A stretch of DNA of 64,000 nucleotides, taken from assembly GCA_024644595.1 (NCBI GenBank), contig JAHEHL010000002.1:227774-291773 (forward strand), given 5' to 3'. The translations under genes were made by a program, and so were the position numbers. This document shows, piece by piece, positions 7,492 through 15,786 of the stretch (position 1 is its first letter; each line of letters opens with the position of its first letter). The DNA comes from Porticoccaceae bacterium (lineage in GTDB: Bacteria > Pseudomonadota > Gammaproteobacteria > Pseudomonadales > Porticoccaceae). The notes beneath the pieces were generated by a model, which saw nothing but the letters and a program-made list of their open reading frames with translations, was not told the origin of the DNA and did not search any database.

Positions 7492-7565
7492 ACCTGCCAT
7501 CAGGTGATACAGCGTTACTCTTCTTAAATGTTTATTAGAACAACTTAGAAGTTTATTAAAACAAC
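7492..7565 (+). repeat. Hairpin and 21-base-period direct repeat in the leader of yibN
   Basis: The 210-base gap before yibN holds a short hairpin (ACCTG-CCAT-CAGGT, 7492-7505) and two copies of a 15-base repeat: GTTTATTAGAACAAC at 7530-7544 and GTTTATTAAAACAAC at 7551-7565. They differ by one base and their starts are 21 bases apart, two helical turns, so a protein could bind both on the same DNA face. A TATACT -10-like hexamer lies at 7461-7466, which would place these elements in the transcribed leader. No known riboswitch was recognised. Confidence 0.5.
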
Positions 7566-7598
7566 GCTAAAAATTAATATTTCAACGGAAAATGGTTC

Positions 7599-8012
7599 GT
7601 GGACTTTTTTATCTTTGTCAGTGAAAAGTGGTTTCTTTTTGCGCTGTTAATTGCACTCATTGCTCTGTTTTTGCTCACTGAGCAAAACAAGAGCGGTAAA
7701 ACCATCGGGACCAGCGAGCTGGTGCGTATGACGAATAACGATCAGGCGATTGTTGTCGATGTGCGTCCAAGCGCTGAATTTGATCTCGGGCATATCCATG
7801 GCTCAAGAAATATTCCGCACAGCAAGATAGCCAGCCGAATAGCTGAGCTGGAAAAATATCGCAGCACCATTATTGTGCTGGTCGACAAGCTCGGACAGCA
7901 CTCCGGCGGTGCCGGAAAAGTACTCAGCAAGGAGGGCTATGATGTACAGCGCCTCCGCGGTGGCATCAGTGAATGGCAGGGCGCCAGCCTACCACTGGTC
8001 ACCGGCAAGTAG
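7599..8012 (+). CDS. yibN: Membrane-anchored rhodanese-like protein YibN
   Basis: A 137-residue protein with one N-terminal membrane segment (about residues 11-27, FLFALLIALIALFLL) and a rhodanese domain (VVDVRPSAEFDLGHIHGSRNI). The catalytic Cys position is occupied by a non-cysteine residue (IVLVDKLGQHS where active rhodaneses have Cys), so sulfur transfer is doubtful, as in many YibN proteins. It starts with GTG. It leads the conserved yibN-grxC-secB cluster and may function with the membrane insertion or export machinery. The start choice is moderately certain because the ribosome site (CGGAAAA) is weak. Confidence 0.88.
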   Translation: MDFFIFVSEKWFLFALLIALIALFLLTEQNKSGKTIGTSELVRMTNNDQAIVVDVRPSAEFDLGHIHGSRNIPHSKIASRIAELEKYRSTIIVLVDKLGQHSGGAGKVLSKEGYDVQRLRGGISEWQGASLPLVTGK

Positions 8013-8104
8013 AGCGCCGTCAAGCCGCTCTCCGGAATAAATAACTGGCGATCCAAATCGTCTTACACCGCTGCTCGAAGATGCCATCATTGATAGGAAC
8101 TTCC

Positions 8105-8389
8105 ATGTCTCATGTTGTACTATTCGGTACACGCTTTTGCCCATTCTGCGTTGCCGCGCGTCGTTTATTAACAGCGAAAGGTATCGATTTTCAGGATATA
8201 CCTGTAGATAAAGACCCGGATCTGCGCAGCAGGGTCATGACAAAGAGCGGTCGCAACACAGTGCCGCAAATATGGTTTGGCAATCACCATGTCGGAGGTT
8301 TCGATGAGCTTCGCGAACTCGACCGACAAGGCGCTCTCGAGTCAACACTGCAGGCCGGGGTTGAATCGGGAGAAACTGTCTCCATATAG
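8105..8389 (+). CDS. grxC: Glutaredoxin 3
   Basis: A 94-residue glutaredoxin with the active site CPFC (residues 13-16 of MSHVVLFGTRFCPFC), the cis-proline motif TVPQIW and the glutathione-binding GGFDE. CPFC replaces the more common CPYC; both cysteines are retained, so dithiol activity is expected. The ATG at 8105 follows AGGAA with proper spacing; the upstream in-frame start would add an unconserved tail. It is part of yibN-grxC-secB. Confidence 0.95.
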   Translation: MSHVVLFGTRFCPFCVAARRLLTAKGIDFQDIPVDKDPDLRSRVMTKSGRNTVPQIWFGNHHVGGFDELRELDRQGALESTLQAGVESGETVSI

Positions 8390-8455
8390 GTTAGTAAGAA
8401 CAACAAAACCGTTAGATCTATTACAACTTTAATTATTACACTCGAAGGTTCGAAC

Positions 8456-8968
8456 ATGACTGATGAAACAACTACTGCTCCGGAAGCAGCCACACAGGAA
8501 CAACCCGCGGCACCCAAGTTTGCTGTACAAAGAGTCTATGTAAAAGACCTCTCATTTGAGACACCCCAAGGTGCAGCGGCTTTCCAGAAGCAGTGGCAGC
8601 CCAAGGTCAACCAGGACCTCAGCACCAAGACCAGCAAAATTGCCGATGAGCTTTACGAGGTTTCACTGCGTATTACTGTCACGGTAAAGCATGAAGAAGA
8701 GACCATTTATCTGATCGAAGTTGATCAGGCGGGTCTGTTCAATATCGGCGGTATCGAAGGCGGTCAGCTTGCCCAGGTACTCAATGTCACCTGTCCAGGC
8801 ATGTTGCTTCCCTATGCTCGCGAAGCAATCGACAGCACACTGACTAAGGGTTCATATCCTCCGCTGATGATTCCACCGATTAATTTTGATGCGCTCTTTG
8901 CAGCAGCTGTTCAGCAGGCGGCAGCGAAAGAGAACAACGAAGCTGGAACCGAGAGCAGTACTCACTGA
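8456..8968 (+). CDS. secB: Protein-export chaperone SecB
   Basis: A 170-residue SecB. Recognisable segments are FAVQRVYVKDLSFETPQGA, the beta-sheet core TVTVKHEEETIYLIEVDQAG, and CPGMLLPYAREAI near the end, followed by PPINFDALFAA. SecB is a cytosolic tetramer that keeps precursors unfolded and hands them to SecA. It has an acidic, Gln-rich N-terminal extension of about 18 residues. It is the last gene of yibN-grxC-secB and is followed by a strong terminator. Confidence 0.97.
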   Translation: MTDETTTAPEAATQEQPAAPKFAVQRVYVKDLSFETPQGAAAFQKQWQPKVNQDLSTKTSKIADELYEVSLRITVTVKHEEETIYLIEVDQAGLFNIGGIEGGQLAQVLNVTCPGMLLPYAREAIDSTLTKGSYPPLMIPPINFDALFAAAVQQAAAKENNEAGTESSTH

Positions 8969-9035
8969 TAAGCTAAGAGACCAAGTCTCTATCGGGCTAA
9001 GTAGCTGCTAGCAACTACTAGACAGCTCAGCTTTT

Positions 9036-9067
9036 AAAAAACCCCGCCTTTAATCGCGGGGTTTTTT
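9036..9067 (+). terminator. Bidirectional intrinsic terminator between secB and ntrC
   Basis: AAAAAACCCCGC, a short loop, then GCGGGGTTTTTT: a GC-rich stem with A and T tracts on the two sides. It can stop secB transcription from the left and ntrC transcription from the right. Confidence 0.92.
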
Positions 9068-9089
9068 ATGGCCATCAAGTACCCAACAG

Positions 9090-10508
9090 CTATAGCGCCT
9101 GACTCTCCATTTGGTATTCCTGTAATTTGCGAGTCAGGGTGTTGCGCCCCCAGCCGAGCAGTTCAGCTGCATCTTTTTTACGCCCGCCAGTATGTGCCAG
9201 CGCCGTTTCGATCATAGTCCGCTCAAAATCAGGAATCGCTTGAGAGAGAATTTCACGACGGCCGGATTTCAATTCGCGCTCACCCCAGCGACGTAATAAT
9301 TGCTGCCAGTCCCCCTGCACACGAACGTCAGAACCTGCCTCTTCGGCCTTTAACTCTGGCGGCAGATCAGATAACAATACTTCACGGCCTGCGGCCATCA
9401 CGGTCAACCAGCGGCAGATATTTTCCAGTTGCCTGACATTGCCAGGCCAGGGCAGCGAAAAGAAAAAGTCTTCCGCCTCTGGAGACAGTACTTTGGGTTC
9501 CATCTCGAGCTCTTTGGCGGCGCGCTGGAAAAAATGCTTCATCAGCTGCGGAATATCTTCGCGCCGATCTGCTAACCGCGGGAGGTGCACGCGGATAACA
9601 TTGAGGCGATGATAAAGATCCTCACGGAAGCGGTTTGTATCCACCAATTCTTCGAGATTTTGGTGGGTCGCAGCAATAATCCGCACATCAACTTTGACCG
9701 AGGTATGCCCACCAACCCGGTAGAATTCACCATCTGCCAGAACACGCAAGAGACGAGTTTGCGCCTCGGCTGGCATATCACCGATTTCATCCAGAAACAA
9801 GGTTCCGCCATTGGCCTGCTCAAAGCGACCCTCGCGACGCTGCGCAGCACCGGTGAAAGCTCCTTTTTCGTGGCCGAACAACTCGGATTCAATCAGATCG
9901 TGGGGGATGGCAGCCATATTCAGGGCGATAAATTTCGCATTGCGACGGGGACTATGCTTGTGCAGGGCATGAGCGACCAACTCCTTACCGGTTCCCGACT
10001 CACCATTGATCAACACAGTAATATTGGAATTGGATAGCCGACCAATAGCGCGGAAAACTTCCTGCATAGCCGGCGCTTCACCGATGATTTCTTGGGTCGG
10101 CTGAGACTCCTCGGGAGGGTCGTGCGGCTGCTGTTCACGTGCAAACGTGATTCCACGACGAACCACATCAACCAGCTCATCAAGATCAAAAGGTTTTGGC
10201 AAGTACTCAAATGCGCCGCCTTGATAAGCCGCAACTGCACTGTCGAGATCCGAATGGGCCGTTGTGATAATCACCGGAATATCAGGACGCGTCGAATGAA
10301 TTTGCTCAAGTAGTTCGAGGCCATCAATTCCCGGCATACGAATATCCGAAACAATTATTTCAGGCAGTGAGCTACTCAGCGCCACAAGCAGTTCGTCGCC
10401 GCTTTCAAAACTGCGCACAACCCCGCCATCACGGCTGATCGCTTTTTCCATCACCCAGCGCAGCGAACGGTCATCTTCGGCTATCCAGATTTCTGATGTG
10501 GTCTTCAT
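9090..10508 (-). CDS. ntrC: Nitrogen regulation response regulator NtrC (sigma-54 activator)
   Basis: A 472-residue bacterial enhancer-binding protein. The receiver domain has phospho-acceptor Asp55 (PEIIVSDIRMPG) and KPFDLDE. The AAA+ domain has Walker A GESGTGKE, the sigma-54 contact loop GAFTGA and Walker B GGTLFLDEIGDMP. The C-terminal Fis-type helix-turn-helix is GGRKKDAAELLGWGRNTLTR. NtrC activates sigma-54 promoters such as glnA under nitrogen limitation. It begins one base after the ntrB stop. NtrC palindromes precede both its own operon and glnA in this window. Confidence 0.97.
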   Translation of the reverse strand: MKTTSEIWIAEDDRSLRWVMEKAISRDGGVVRSFESGDELLVALSSSLPEIIVSDIRMPGIDGLELLEQIHSTRPDIPVIITTAHSDLDSAVAAYQGGAFEYLPKPFDLDELVDVVRRGITFAREQQPHDPPEESQPTQEIIGEAPAMQEVFRAIGRLSNSNITVLINGESGTGKELVAHALHKHSPRRNAKFIALNMAAIPHDLIESELFGHEKGAFTGAAQRREGRFEQANGGTLFLDEIGDMPAEAQTRLLRVLADGEFYRVGGHTSVKVDVRIIAATHQNLEELVDTNRFREDLYHRLNVIRVHLPRLADRREDIPQLMKHFFQRAAKELEMEPKVLSPEAEDFFFSLPWPGNVRQLENICRWLTVMAAGREVLLSDLPPELKAEEAGSDVRVQGDWQQLLRRWGERELKSGRREILSQAIPDFERTMIETALAHTGGRKKDAAELLGWGRNTLTRKLQEYQMESQAL

Positions 10509-10509
10509 A

Positions 10510-11601
10510 CTAAACCTTTATCGGTAAAAAGATTGAGAAACAGGTGCATCCCGGCTCTGATTCGCACTCAATAATGCCCTGGTGAACATTGATCGCAGAT
10601 TGGGCGATAGTCAGCCCCAAGCCACTGCCTTCACTTCGCCCACTGATCATGGGAAAGAAAATACGCTCCTTGATATCTGCTGCAATACCCGGTCCGGTAT
10701 CGATGATATCGAGCCGACAAAGCACTTTGTGGTGTTCGCCAGCAACCGTATAGCTGCGTTGAATTCGGGTTTTAAAGGTCAATTTTCGCTCTGATAAATC
10801 AGACTCCAGTAATGCCTGCATAGCATTCCGCGCGACATTCAAAACCGCCTGAATAAGCTGTTCACGGTCAGCGCTGAGATCCGGGATGCTGGGGTCATAG
10901 TCACGCACAACATCCAACCGCAGCGGCACGTTGGTACCGGTCAATTCAGCCTCTATCAACGCGGCGACATGCTCAGTGATCTCATGGATATTAAGCCTGG
11001 CAAAGGTCGGCAACTGGCTTGGGCCCAGCAGACGGTCAACCAGATTTCTCAGTCGATCGGTTTCTGTGGTGATAATCTGACACAGCTCGGCCGTCTCTCC
11101 ATCCAGCGCATTCTCGGATATTTCTTGAGCCAGTAATTGCGCCGCGCCGCGGATGCCACCGAGAGGGTTTTTAATCTCATGGGCGAGACCGCGAATCAAA
11201 CTACGTGAAGTATCATGCACTGATAGCAATGCCTCTTCACGGTTGATTCGCAAGATGCGATCGATCGGCTGCATTTCCATCAGCACCCATTGGTCAGCTC
11301 CGATACTGATTGGCGTCACCGAATAGTCCACCTGTGGCGATTCGACACCAGGCAGGCTGAGAAACTCGTGGCGTAATGTATGCGCATGGCCGAGCTCCAA
11401 CGCTTCGCGCAACGCCTGACGTGCAGTTTCATCGTTGGAAAAAAGATCACTAACCGCCGTTCCGCGCAGGCGGGCGCTTCCAGCCTGCAGTAATGCTTCT
11501 GCGGCGGGATTGATGTAATCGATCAATAAGCTTTTGTCGACCAGTAACACTGCTGTGTTGAGGTTGTCGAGCAGCAAGCGATGCAGTTGATCCGAGGTCA
11601 T
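10510..11601 (-). CDS. ntrB: Nitrogen regulation sensor histidine kinase NtrB
   Basis: A 363-residue cytoplasmic two-component kinase without membrane segments. An N-terminal PAS domain (about 5-110) precedes the phospho-acceptor His141 in GLAHEIKNPLGGIRG and the catalytic boxes N (NVARNAMQALL), G1 (DTGPGIA) and G2 (GSGLGLTIAQS). It phosphorylates or dephosphorylates NtrC under PII control. A sigma-54-type promoter and an NtrC palindrome lie upstream, so the operon is probably autoregulated. Confidence 0.97.
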   Translation of the reverse strand: MTSDQLHRLLLDNLNTAVLLVDKSLLIDYINPAAEALLQAGSARLRGTAVSDLFSNDETARQALREALELGHAHTLRHEFLSLPGVESPQVDYSVTPISIGADQWVLMEMQPIDRILRINREEALLSVHDTSRSLIRGLAHEIKNPLGGIRGAAQLLAQEISENALDGETAELCQIITTETDRLRNLVDRLLGPSQLPTFARLNIHEITEHVAALIEAELTGTNVPLRLDVVRDYDPSIPDLSADREQLIQAVLNVARNAMQALLESDLSERKLTFKTRIQRSYTVAGEHHKVLCRLDIIDTGPGIAADIKERIFFPMISGRSEGSGLGLTIAQSAINVHQGIIECESEPGCTCFSIFLPIKV

Positions 11602-11679
11602 ATACTTCGCGCCAGTTGATTCTCTATTTTAGTGAGTTTTTGCAGCACCTAAAATCGCCGCATCCTGGACTACATTACT

Positions 11680-11695
11680 TGCAATAAGTACGCCA
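11680..11695 (-). promoter_or_regulatory. Sigma-54 promoter for ntrBC
   Basis: On the minus strand TGGCGTACTTATTGCA has GG and GC at the -24/-12 positions with correct spacing, the sigma-54 pattern. Predicted transcription start is near 11669, about 68 bases before the ntrB ATG. It has the same 16-base layout as the glnA site at 14154-14169. Confidence 0.7.
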
Positions 11696-11785
11696 AAAGC
11701 TGAGATGGGCAATAACCTAACCACAAGGTATCGCAGGGCCTGCAGAGCAGGGAGAAAAGTCAGTATAAGCGAATAAAAGATGGTT

Positions 11786-11802
11786 CGCACCATAATGGTG
11801 CG
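11786..11802. promoter_or_regulatory. NtrC-binding palindrome upstream of ntrBC
   Basis: CGCACCATAATGGTGCG is a perfect 17-base palindrome matching the NtrC consensus TGCACCA-N3-TGGTGCA at all but the outer base. Its centre is about 125 bases upstream of the predicted ntrB start of transcription, a normal enhancer distance, and it lies in the gap after the DUF4124 gene stop. Confidence 0.78.
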
Positions 11803-11819
11803 CTCAGAGAGCCCAGAGA

Positions 11820-12377
11820 TCAGTTTCGCTTGAAATGGCGCTGAACATGCACCGTGACGGACTGTGTTCTAGCAACCATCTCACCCTCGGACGTTACAAC
11901 TCGTGCCGAGATCTGATGTGCGCCGCGCTCAAGACCGGCGATGGCCAGCGAGGGCGCTGCCACCGGGCCGCCATAAGGTGAATTATCCACATAAAACTGC
12001 ACCTGATGGCCGACCTGAAGAGACGGTGTCAGAGCCAATCGCGCAATTACCTCAGCCTGATCATAGTACAGCATCGATTCATGCTTAGGAGAGATGAGTT
12101 CTACTCGAGTGTAGGCAAAATATCCATGAGTCGGTTGGTTCGAGATGGATTCAGGGGGACGCTTTAACGTCGGTATAGCAGTAATCGGCAACAGTGTTAC
12201 CTCTGAGCCGCCCTGATCGACAGGAGGCGTATCGGTATAAGTGACCCCGCCACCAGGATCTACGACCTTGTAAATGATAGCTTTTTCCGTGTCTGATTCA
12301 CTGGCCAGCAGTGGCAATGTCAGAACCAAAAACAGAAGAAAAATCAGGTTTGGAGATCGCAAGATCAATGAGTCCAT
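11820..12377 (-). CDS. DUF4124-domain secreted protein
   Basis: A 185-residue protein with an N-terminal signal peptide (hydrophobic LIFLLFLVLTLPLLA, likely cleavage after about residue 25). A DUF4124 segment IYKVVDPGGGVTYTDTPP follows. The rest (about 90-180) looks like a beta-sandwich of Ig-like type (VQFYVDNSPYGGP, HQISARVVTSEGE). Proteins of this kind lie between ntrB and glnA in Pseudomonas, but no function is established. It is on the glnA strand and is separated from glnA by a terminator, so it probably has its own promoter. Confidence 0.85.
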   Translation of the reverse strand: MDSLILRSPNLIFLLFLVLTLPLLASESDTEKAIIYKVVDPGGGVTYTDTPPVDQGGSEVTLLPITAIPTLKRPPESISNQPTHGYFAYTRVELISPKHESMLYYDQAEVIARLALTPSLQVGHQVQFYVDNSPYGGPVAAPSLAIAGLERGAHQISARVVTSEGEMVARTQSVTVHVQRHFKRN

Positions 12378-12517
12378 AACAATGCTTATCCGTGCCTCGG
12401 GCGATTTATTTCCAGGTCATTGCAGCGACCTTGTACCTTAATGCTAGACGTTTTTCGGCACGACGTGGCTCACACGATGCCATGTCGAAAGGTATTTGTG
12501 CGAGTAACAACACAAAG

Positions 12518-12552
12518 AAAAAGCCCGCCATTGAAAAGATGGCGGGCTTTTT
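12518..12552 (-). terminator. Intrinsic terminator downstream of glnA
   Basis: AAAAAGCCCGCCAT / ATGGCGGGCTTTTT forms a strong GC stem with A and T tracts at either side, 38 bases beyond the glnA stop. On the minus strand it ends in a T run and isolates glnA from the DUF4124 gene. Confidence 0.92.
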
Positions 12553-12589
12553 CGGGTCTTGCTAACGAGTAGAAAATAGACTGAGCGAA

Positions 12590-13996
12590 TTAGACGCTGT
12601 AGTACATATCAAACTCGACCGGATGAGTGGTGTGCTCAACACGGTAGACTTCTTCCATCTTCAGATCAATATAGGCATCGATCATGTCGTCAGTGAACAC
12701 GCCACCAACTGTCAGGAACTCGCGATCAGCGTCAAGGTTTTCCAGAGCTTCGCGCAAGCTACCACAAACCTGAGGAATAGCCGCGGCTTCTTCTGCTGGC
12801 AGATCGTAGAGATCCTTGTCCGCAGAATCCCCAGGGTGCATCTTGTGCTTGATGCCGTCGAGGCCAGCCATCAAGAAGGCGGCAAACATCAGGTAAGGGT
12901 TGGCAGTCGGATCACCAAAACGGACTTCAATACGCTTGCCACGTGGACTTGAAACGTAAGGAATACGGATCGCTGCAGAGCGGTTGCGCGCAGAGTAGGC
13001 CAGCATAACCGGCGCTTCAAAGCCAGGAATCAAGCGCTTGTATGAGTTAGTCGAGGCGTTGGCAAATGCATTCAGAGACTTGGCATGTTTGATAATGCCA
13101 CCGATGTAATGAAGTGCCATTTCGCTCAGACCCGCGTAGGCATCGCCGGCAAACTGATTCTCACCATCTTTTGAGAAAGACATATGACAGTGCATACCCG
13201 AACCGTTATCGCCAACTACAGGCTTAGGCATAAAGGTCGCTGTTTTGCCGTAGGCATGCGCAACATTGTGTACGCAGTACTTAAGAATCTGAACCTGGTC
13301 CGCTTTCTTGACCAGCGTGTCAAATCGCACACCGATTTCACACTGACCGGCAGTGCCAACTTCATGGTGGTGTACTTCAATATCCAGACCCATCTGCTCC
13401 ATAGCATTACACATAGAAGCACGCAGGTCATGCAGGCTGTCAACTGGCGGTACAGGGAAATAGCCGCCTTTGACGCCCGGGCGGTGACCCATATTGCCAT
13501 CTGTATAATCGTTGCCAGAAGACCAAGCCGCTTCTTCTGAATTGATCTTATAGAAAGCACCGCTCATGTCGACGCCCCACTTGATGTCATCGAAAACGAA
13601 AAATTCTGGCTCCGGGCCGAAGAACGCGGTATCACCGAGACCGGTAGACTGAAGATATTTCTCTGCACGCTCAGCGATAGAGCGTGGATCGCGCTCATAG
13701 CCTTGCATGGTCGATGGCTCAACGATACCGCAACGGATAATCACTGTTGGCTCGTCAGTGAAAGGGTCAAGTACAGCAGTGCTGTCATCAGGCATCAGGA
13801 TCATGTCAGATTCATTAATGCCCTTCCAACCAGCAATAGACGAACCGTCAAACATCTTGCCTTCAACGAAGAAATCATCGCCTACTTCGCCAATGGGAAT
13901 CGAAACGTGCTGCTCTTTACCTTTGGTATCAGTAAATCGCAGGTCAACCCAGCGCGCTTCGCTTTCTTTAATCAGGTTTAAAGTCTTCTCAGACAT
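12590..13996 (-). CDS. glnA: Glutamine synthetase, type I
   Basis: A 468-residue GSI-type enzyme that ligates ammonia to glutamate using ATP. The start at 13996 ([21 protein letters not shown]) is supported by a GGAGGA ribosome site and the family N-terminus. Metal and substrate regions are present: [44 protein letters not shown] and NRSAAIRIP. The adenylylation tyrosine lies in [10 protein letters not shown], consistent with GlnE in this window. A sigma-54 promoter and two NtrC palindromes lie upstream. It neighbours the thiI-like remnant. Confidence 0.98.
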   Translation of the reverse strand: MSEKTLNLIKESEARWVDLRFTDTKGKEQHVSIPIGEVGDDFFVEGKMFDGSSIAGWKGINESDMILMPDDSTAVLDPFTDEPTVIIRCGIVEPSTMQGYERDPRSIAERAEKYLQSTGLGDTAFFGPEPEFFVFDDIKWGVDMSGAFYKINSEEAAWSSGNDYTDGNMGHRPGVKGGYFPVPPVDSLHDLRASMCNAMEQMGLDIEVHHHEVGTAGQCEIGVRFDTLVKKADQVQILKYCVHNVAHAYGKTATFMPKPVVGDNGSGMHCHMSFSKDGENQFAGDAYAGLSEMALHYIGGIIKHAKSLNAFANASTNSYKRLIPGFEAPVMLAYSARNRSAAIRIPYVSSPRGKRIEVRFGDPTANPYLMFAAFLMAGLDGIKHKMHPGDSADKDLYDLPAEEAAAIPQVCGSLREALENLDADREFLTVGGVFTDDMIDAYIDLKMEEVYRVEHTTHPVEFDMYYSV

Positions 13997-14153
13997 GTGT
14001 TCCTCCAATTTTGGATGTGGATATGCAATGTAAATTGTACTTTTGTAACAAATGTTATTCCGGCTCAAATATTGCGCTGACCGGACTGTCCGAGGGATTC
14101 TAAACAGACTTTTCAGTGCAGCGTTTTCAGCACACAACTTTCCGTCTAGAAAC

Positions 14154-14169
14154 TGCAATACTCATGCCA
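14154..14169 (-). promoter_or_regulatory. Sigma-54 promoter of glnA
   Basis: On the minus strand TGGCATGAGTATTGCA has the conserved GG and GC elements of a -24/-12 promoter. Predicted transcription start is near 14143, about 147 bases before the glnA ATG. Confidence 0.8.
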
Positions 14170-14298
14170 AACAAATAAGACCTGGAAAGAGTACCCAATT
14201 GCCAGTCGAAATAGCTTCTGAAATCGGCGCCTGGCCTGCCATGTGGTTTAATGACCACGACAGGATAGACCCCTGCGGCTGCCTTGGCATCGATTTAA

Positions 14299-14346
14299 TG
14301 CACTAAAATAGTGCGCATAAAATGCATTGCGCACTAAATTGGTGCT
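14299..14346. promoter_or_regulatory. Two NtrC-binding palindromes upstream of glnA
   Basis: TGCACTAAAATAGTGCG (14299-14315) and CGCACTAAATTGGTGCT (14330-14346) both match the NtrC dyad TGCACnA-N3-TnGTGCA. Their centres are 31 bases apart, three helical turns, and about 164 and 195 bases upstream of the predicted start of transcription: a normal tandem enhancer. Confidence 0.8.
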
Positions 14347-14519
14347 TTTGGGCAATATTTATTCGGTAGTTGTCTTCGAGCAGCAGCAGTATAATGCCTC
14401 AACAAATTTTTTCCGCCACTGTTTCTGGCCAATTATCAAACGACGCTTGCTGGCGTGGGTGAAAATTTATTCAGCACATAGCCGCAACAACAGCCATGCA
14501 CCAAAATCAAGGCTTTCAA

Positions 14520-14813
14520 ATGGCAACAATCGACACCGTCTCAACGCCTCGGCCGGGTGATATTATTATCGATATACGACATCCGGATGAGGTGGAACTC
14601 CAACGGTTAGTCTTGAGTAGCAATACCATTATCTGCCTTCCCTTTTTCAATCTAGCCCAGCAACTTGACACGCTCGACCGCCAACAGCCCTATCTGCTCT
14701 ATTGCAAAAAAGGCATTATGAGTCGGCTGCACGCGGACACTCTCCAAAAGAATGGGTTTCAGCAAGTAGGCATTTACAGTCCAAAAGGATGGCCGACGAG
14801 CGCAAAGCCATAA
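14520..14813 (+). CDS. Stand-alone rhodanese domain homologous to the C-terminus of ThiI
   Basis: A 97-residue single rhodanese domain. DIIIDIRHPDE, LPFFNLAQQLDTLD and LLYCKKGIMSRLHA are very similar to the C-terminal rhodanese domain of full-length ThiI (motifs DIR, LPFYKL and CxxGxMSR), including the catalytic Cys (about residue 62). It sits between glnA and typA, exactly where full-length thiI lies in Pseudomonas, but the NFLD, THUMP and PP-loop parts are absent. The ATG at 14520 has AAGG 7 bases upstream; an ATG at 14496 is the alternative. In Salmonella the ThiI rhodanese domain alone supports thiazole synthesis, so this protein may serve thiamine but not tRNA s4U. Confidence 0.8.
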   Translation: MATIDTVSTPRPGDIIIDIRHPDEVELQRLVLSSNTIICLPFFNLAQQLDTLDRQQPYLLYCKKGIMSRLHADTLQKNGFQQVGIYSPKGWPTSAKP

Positions 14814-14860
14814 CAGCGCCCCAGCAGAAGCCTCAATCGTGAAGCAGAACTCAACATGGG

Positions 14861-14891
14861 GTTAATTTGCGTCTTTTTTCACATAATTAAC
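14861..14891. repeat. Short inverted repeat between the ThiI-like gene and the GGDEF gene
   Basis: GTTAATT (14861-14867) and AATTAAC (14885-14891) form a perfect 7-base inverted repeat separated by 17 bases containing a T6 run. The gap 14814-15036 shows nothing else that I can name. Confidence 0.3.
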
Positions 14892-15036
14892 GATAGTTAG
14901 TCGCCATTCCTTCTGTGAAGCGACTATATTTATTCCTTAGTCTACCTTCCGACTCAGTTTAAGTCTCGGCCAGCCCTCAGCCAAAAGCGATGAGCTCGTG
15001 CCATGGCTAACCAAAGTCAGCCGCAGGACGCAGCCG

Positions 15037-15756
15037 ATGATGAGCACCGAAAATCTGCTCGGGGAATTCAAGGAAGTTAAATATTCCAGCCCCCGCTCGT
15101 TAAATAGGTCAACTCAAGTTGAGCTGGAAAAGCGTGCCGTTAAAAACATTACTGCAGGACTTATCGTATCGGCAATCGGTGCCGTGCTTCTCCTGGCACT
15201 GTCTAACCTGTTTAACAGTGACTTTTATGCCAGTCACAGCACTATCCATCTCGCCACCGATCCCGTTCCCTACACATTGACTGAAACAACATTCTGGCAA
15301 TGGATCTGGCTGGCCTTGGTTTTCGCTTCTAACCTCAGCCTATGGCTGTGGCTGATGAATATGAGCTGGCAAAAAGAACTTCGAAATAGGCAGCAACGCG
15401 CCATTATCATCGTCTGCTCTCTGACCTGCGCCGCACTCTATGGTGCCGCAGCCATTATTTTTAATCGCCCTGGCAATCCTGGGCAGTCTGCTTTAACAAC
15501 CAGTATAATGGTCACCGTCGCTCTGGCCTGGCCGCTTACATACGCCCTGGTCAACCCGCTGCGCCATCTCTTTCTGAGCCTGATTTTCGTACCACTGGCA
15601 ATAACACTGCTGATTGACCCACAAGACCTGAACCCGATACTTTTAGCGCTGACCGCAATCGCTTATATGATTCTCAATCGCAATGCGATAAATCACCGCA
15701 GCGCCTTTACCCTTTCGACCCGTGAAATGCTCAAGGCCAACGAGCGCTCTGAATAG
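15037..15756 (+). CDS. Membrane N-terminal part of an amber-interrupted GGDEF/EAL protein
   Basis: A 239-residue fragment with about six hydrophobic segments (roughly residues 40-60, 85-105, 120-140, 152-170, 178-193 and 200-213), forming a membrane sensor module. It ends MLKANERSE followed by TAG at 15754-15756. The same frame continues without shift into the PAS-GGDEF-EAL protein beginning at 15787, so both parts look like one protein of about 813 residues with a premature amber codon. The ATG at 15037 follows an AGGA site; a GTG at 14998 is also in frame. The 5' half alone could be a membrane protein, but a nonsense mutation is more likely. Confidence 0.7.
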   Translation: MMSTENLLGEFKEVKYSSPRSLNRSTQVELEKRAVKNITAGLIVSAIGAVLLLALSNLFNSDFYASHSTIHLATDPVPYTLTETTFWQWIWLALVFASNLSLWLWLMNMSWQKELRNRQQRAIIIVCSLTCAALYGAAAIIFNRPGNPGQSALTTSIMVTVALAWPLTYALVNPLRHLFLSLIFVPLAITLLIDPQDLNPILLALTAIAYMILNRNAINHRSAFTLSTREMLKANERSE

Positions 15757-15786
15757 GTCATTGCCACCAGCCAAAAAATCGCGAGT

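Noticed and set aside
14052-14306. Possible small gene upstream of glnA on the plus strand
   Set aside because: The stretch contains the sigma-54 promoter and the edge of the NtrC sites; the frame has no ribosome site or family resemblance.
13997-14519. Remnants of the missing ThiI N-terminal domains
   Set aside because: No segment resembling the NFLD, THUMP or PP-loop motifs was seen in any frame.
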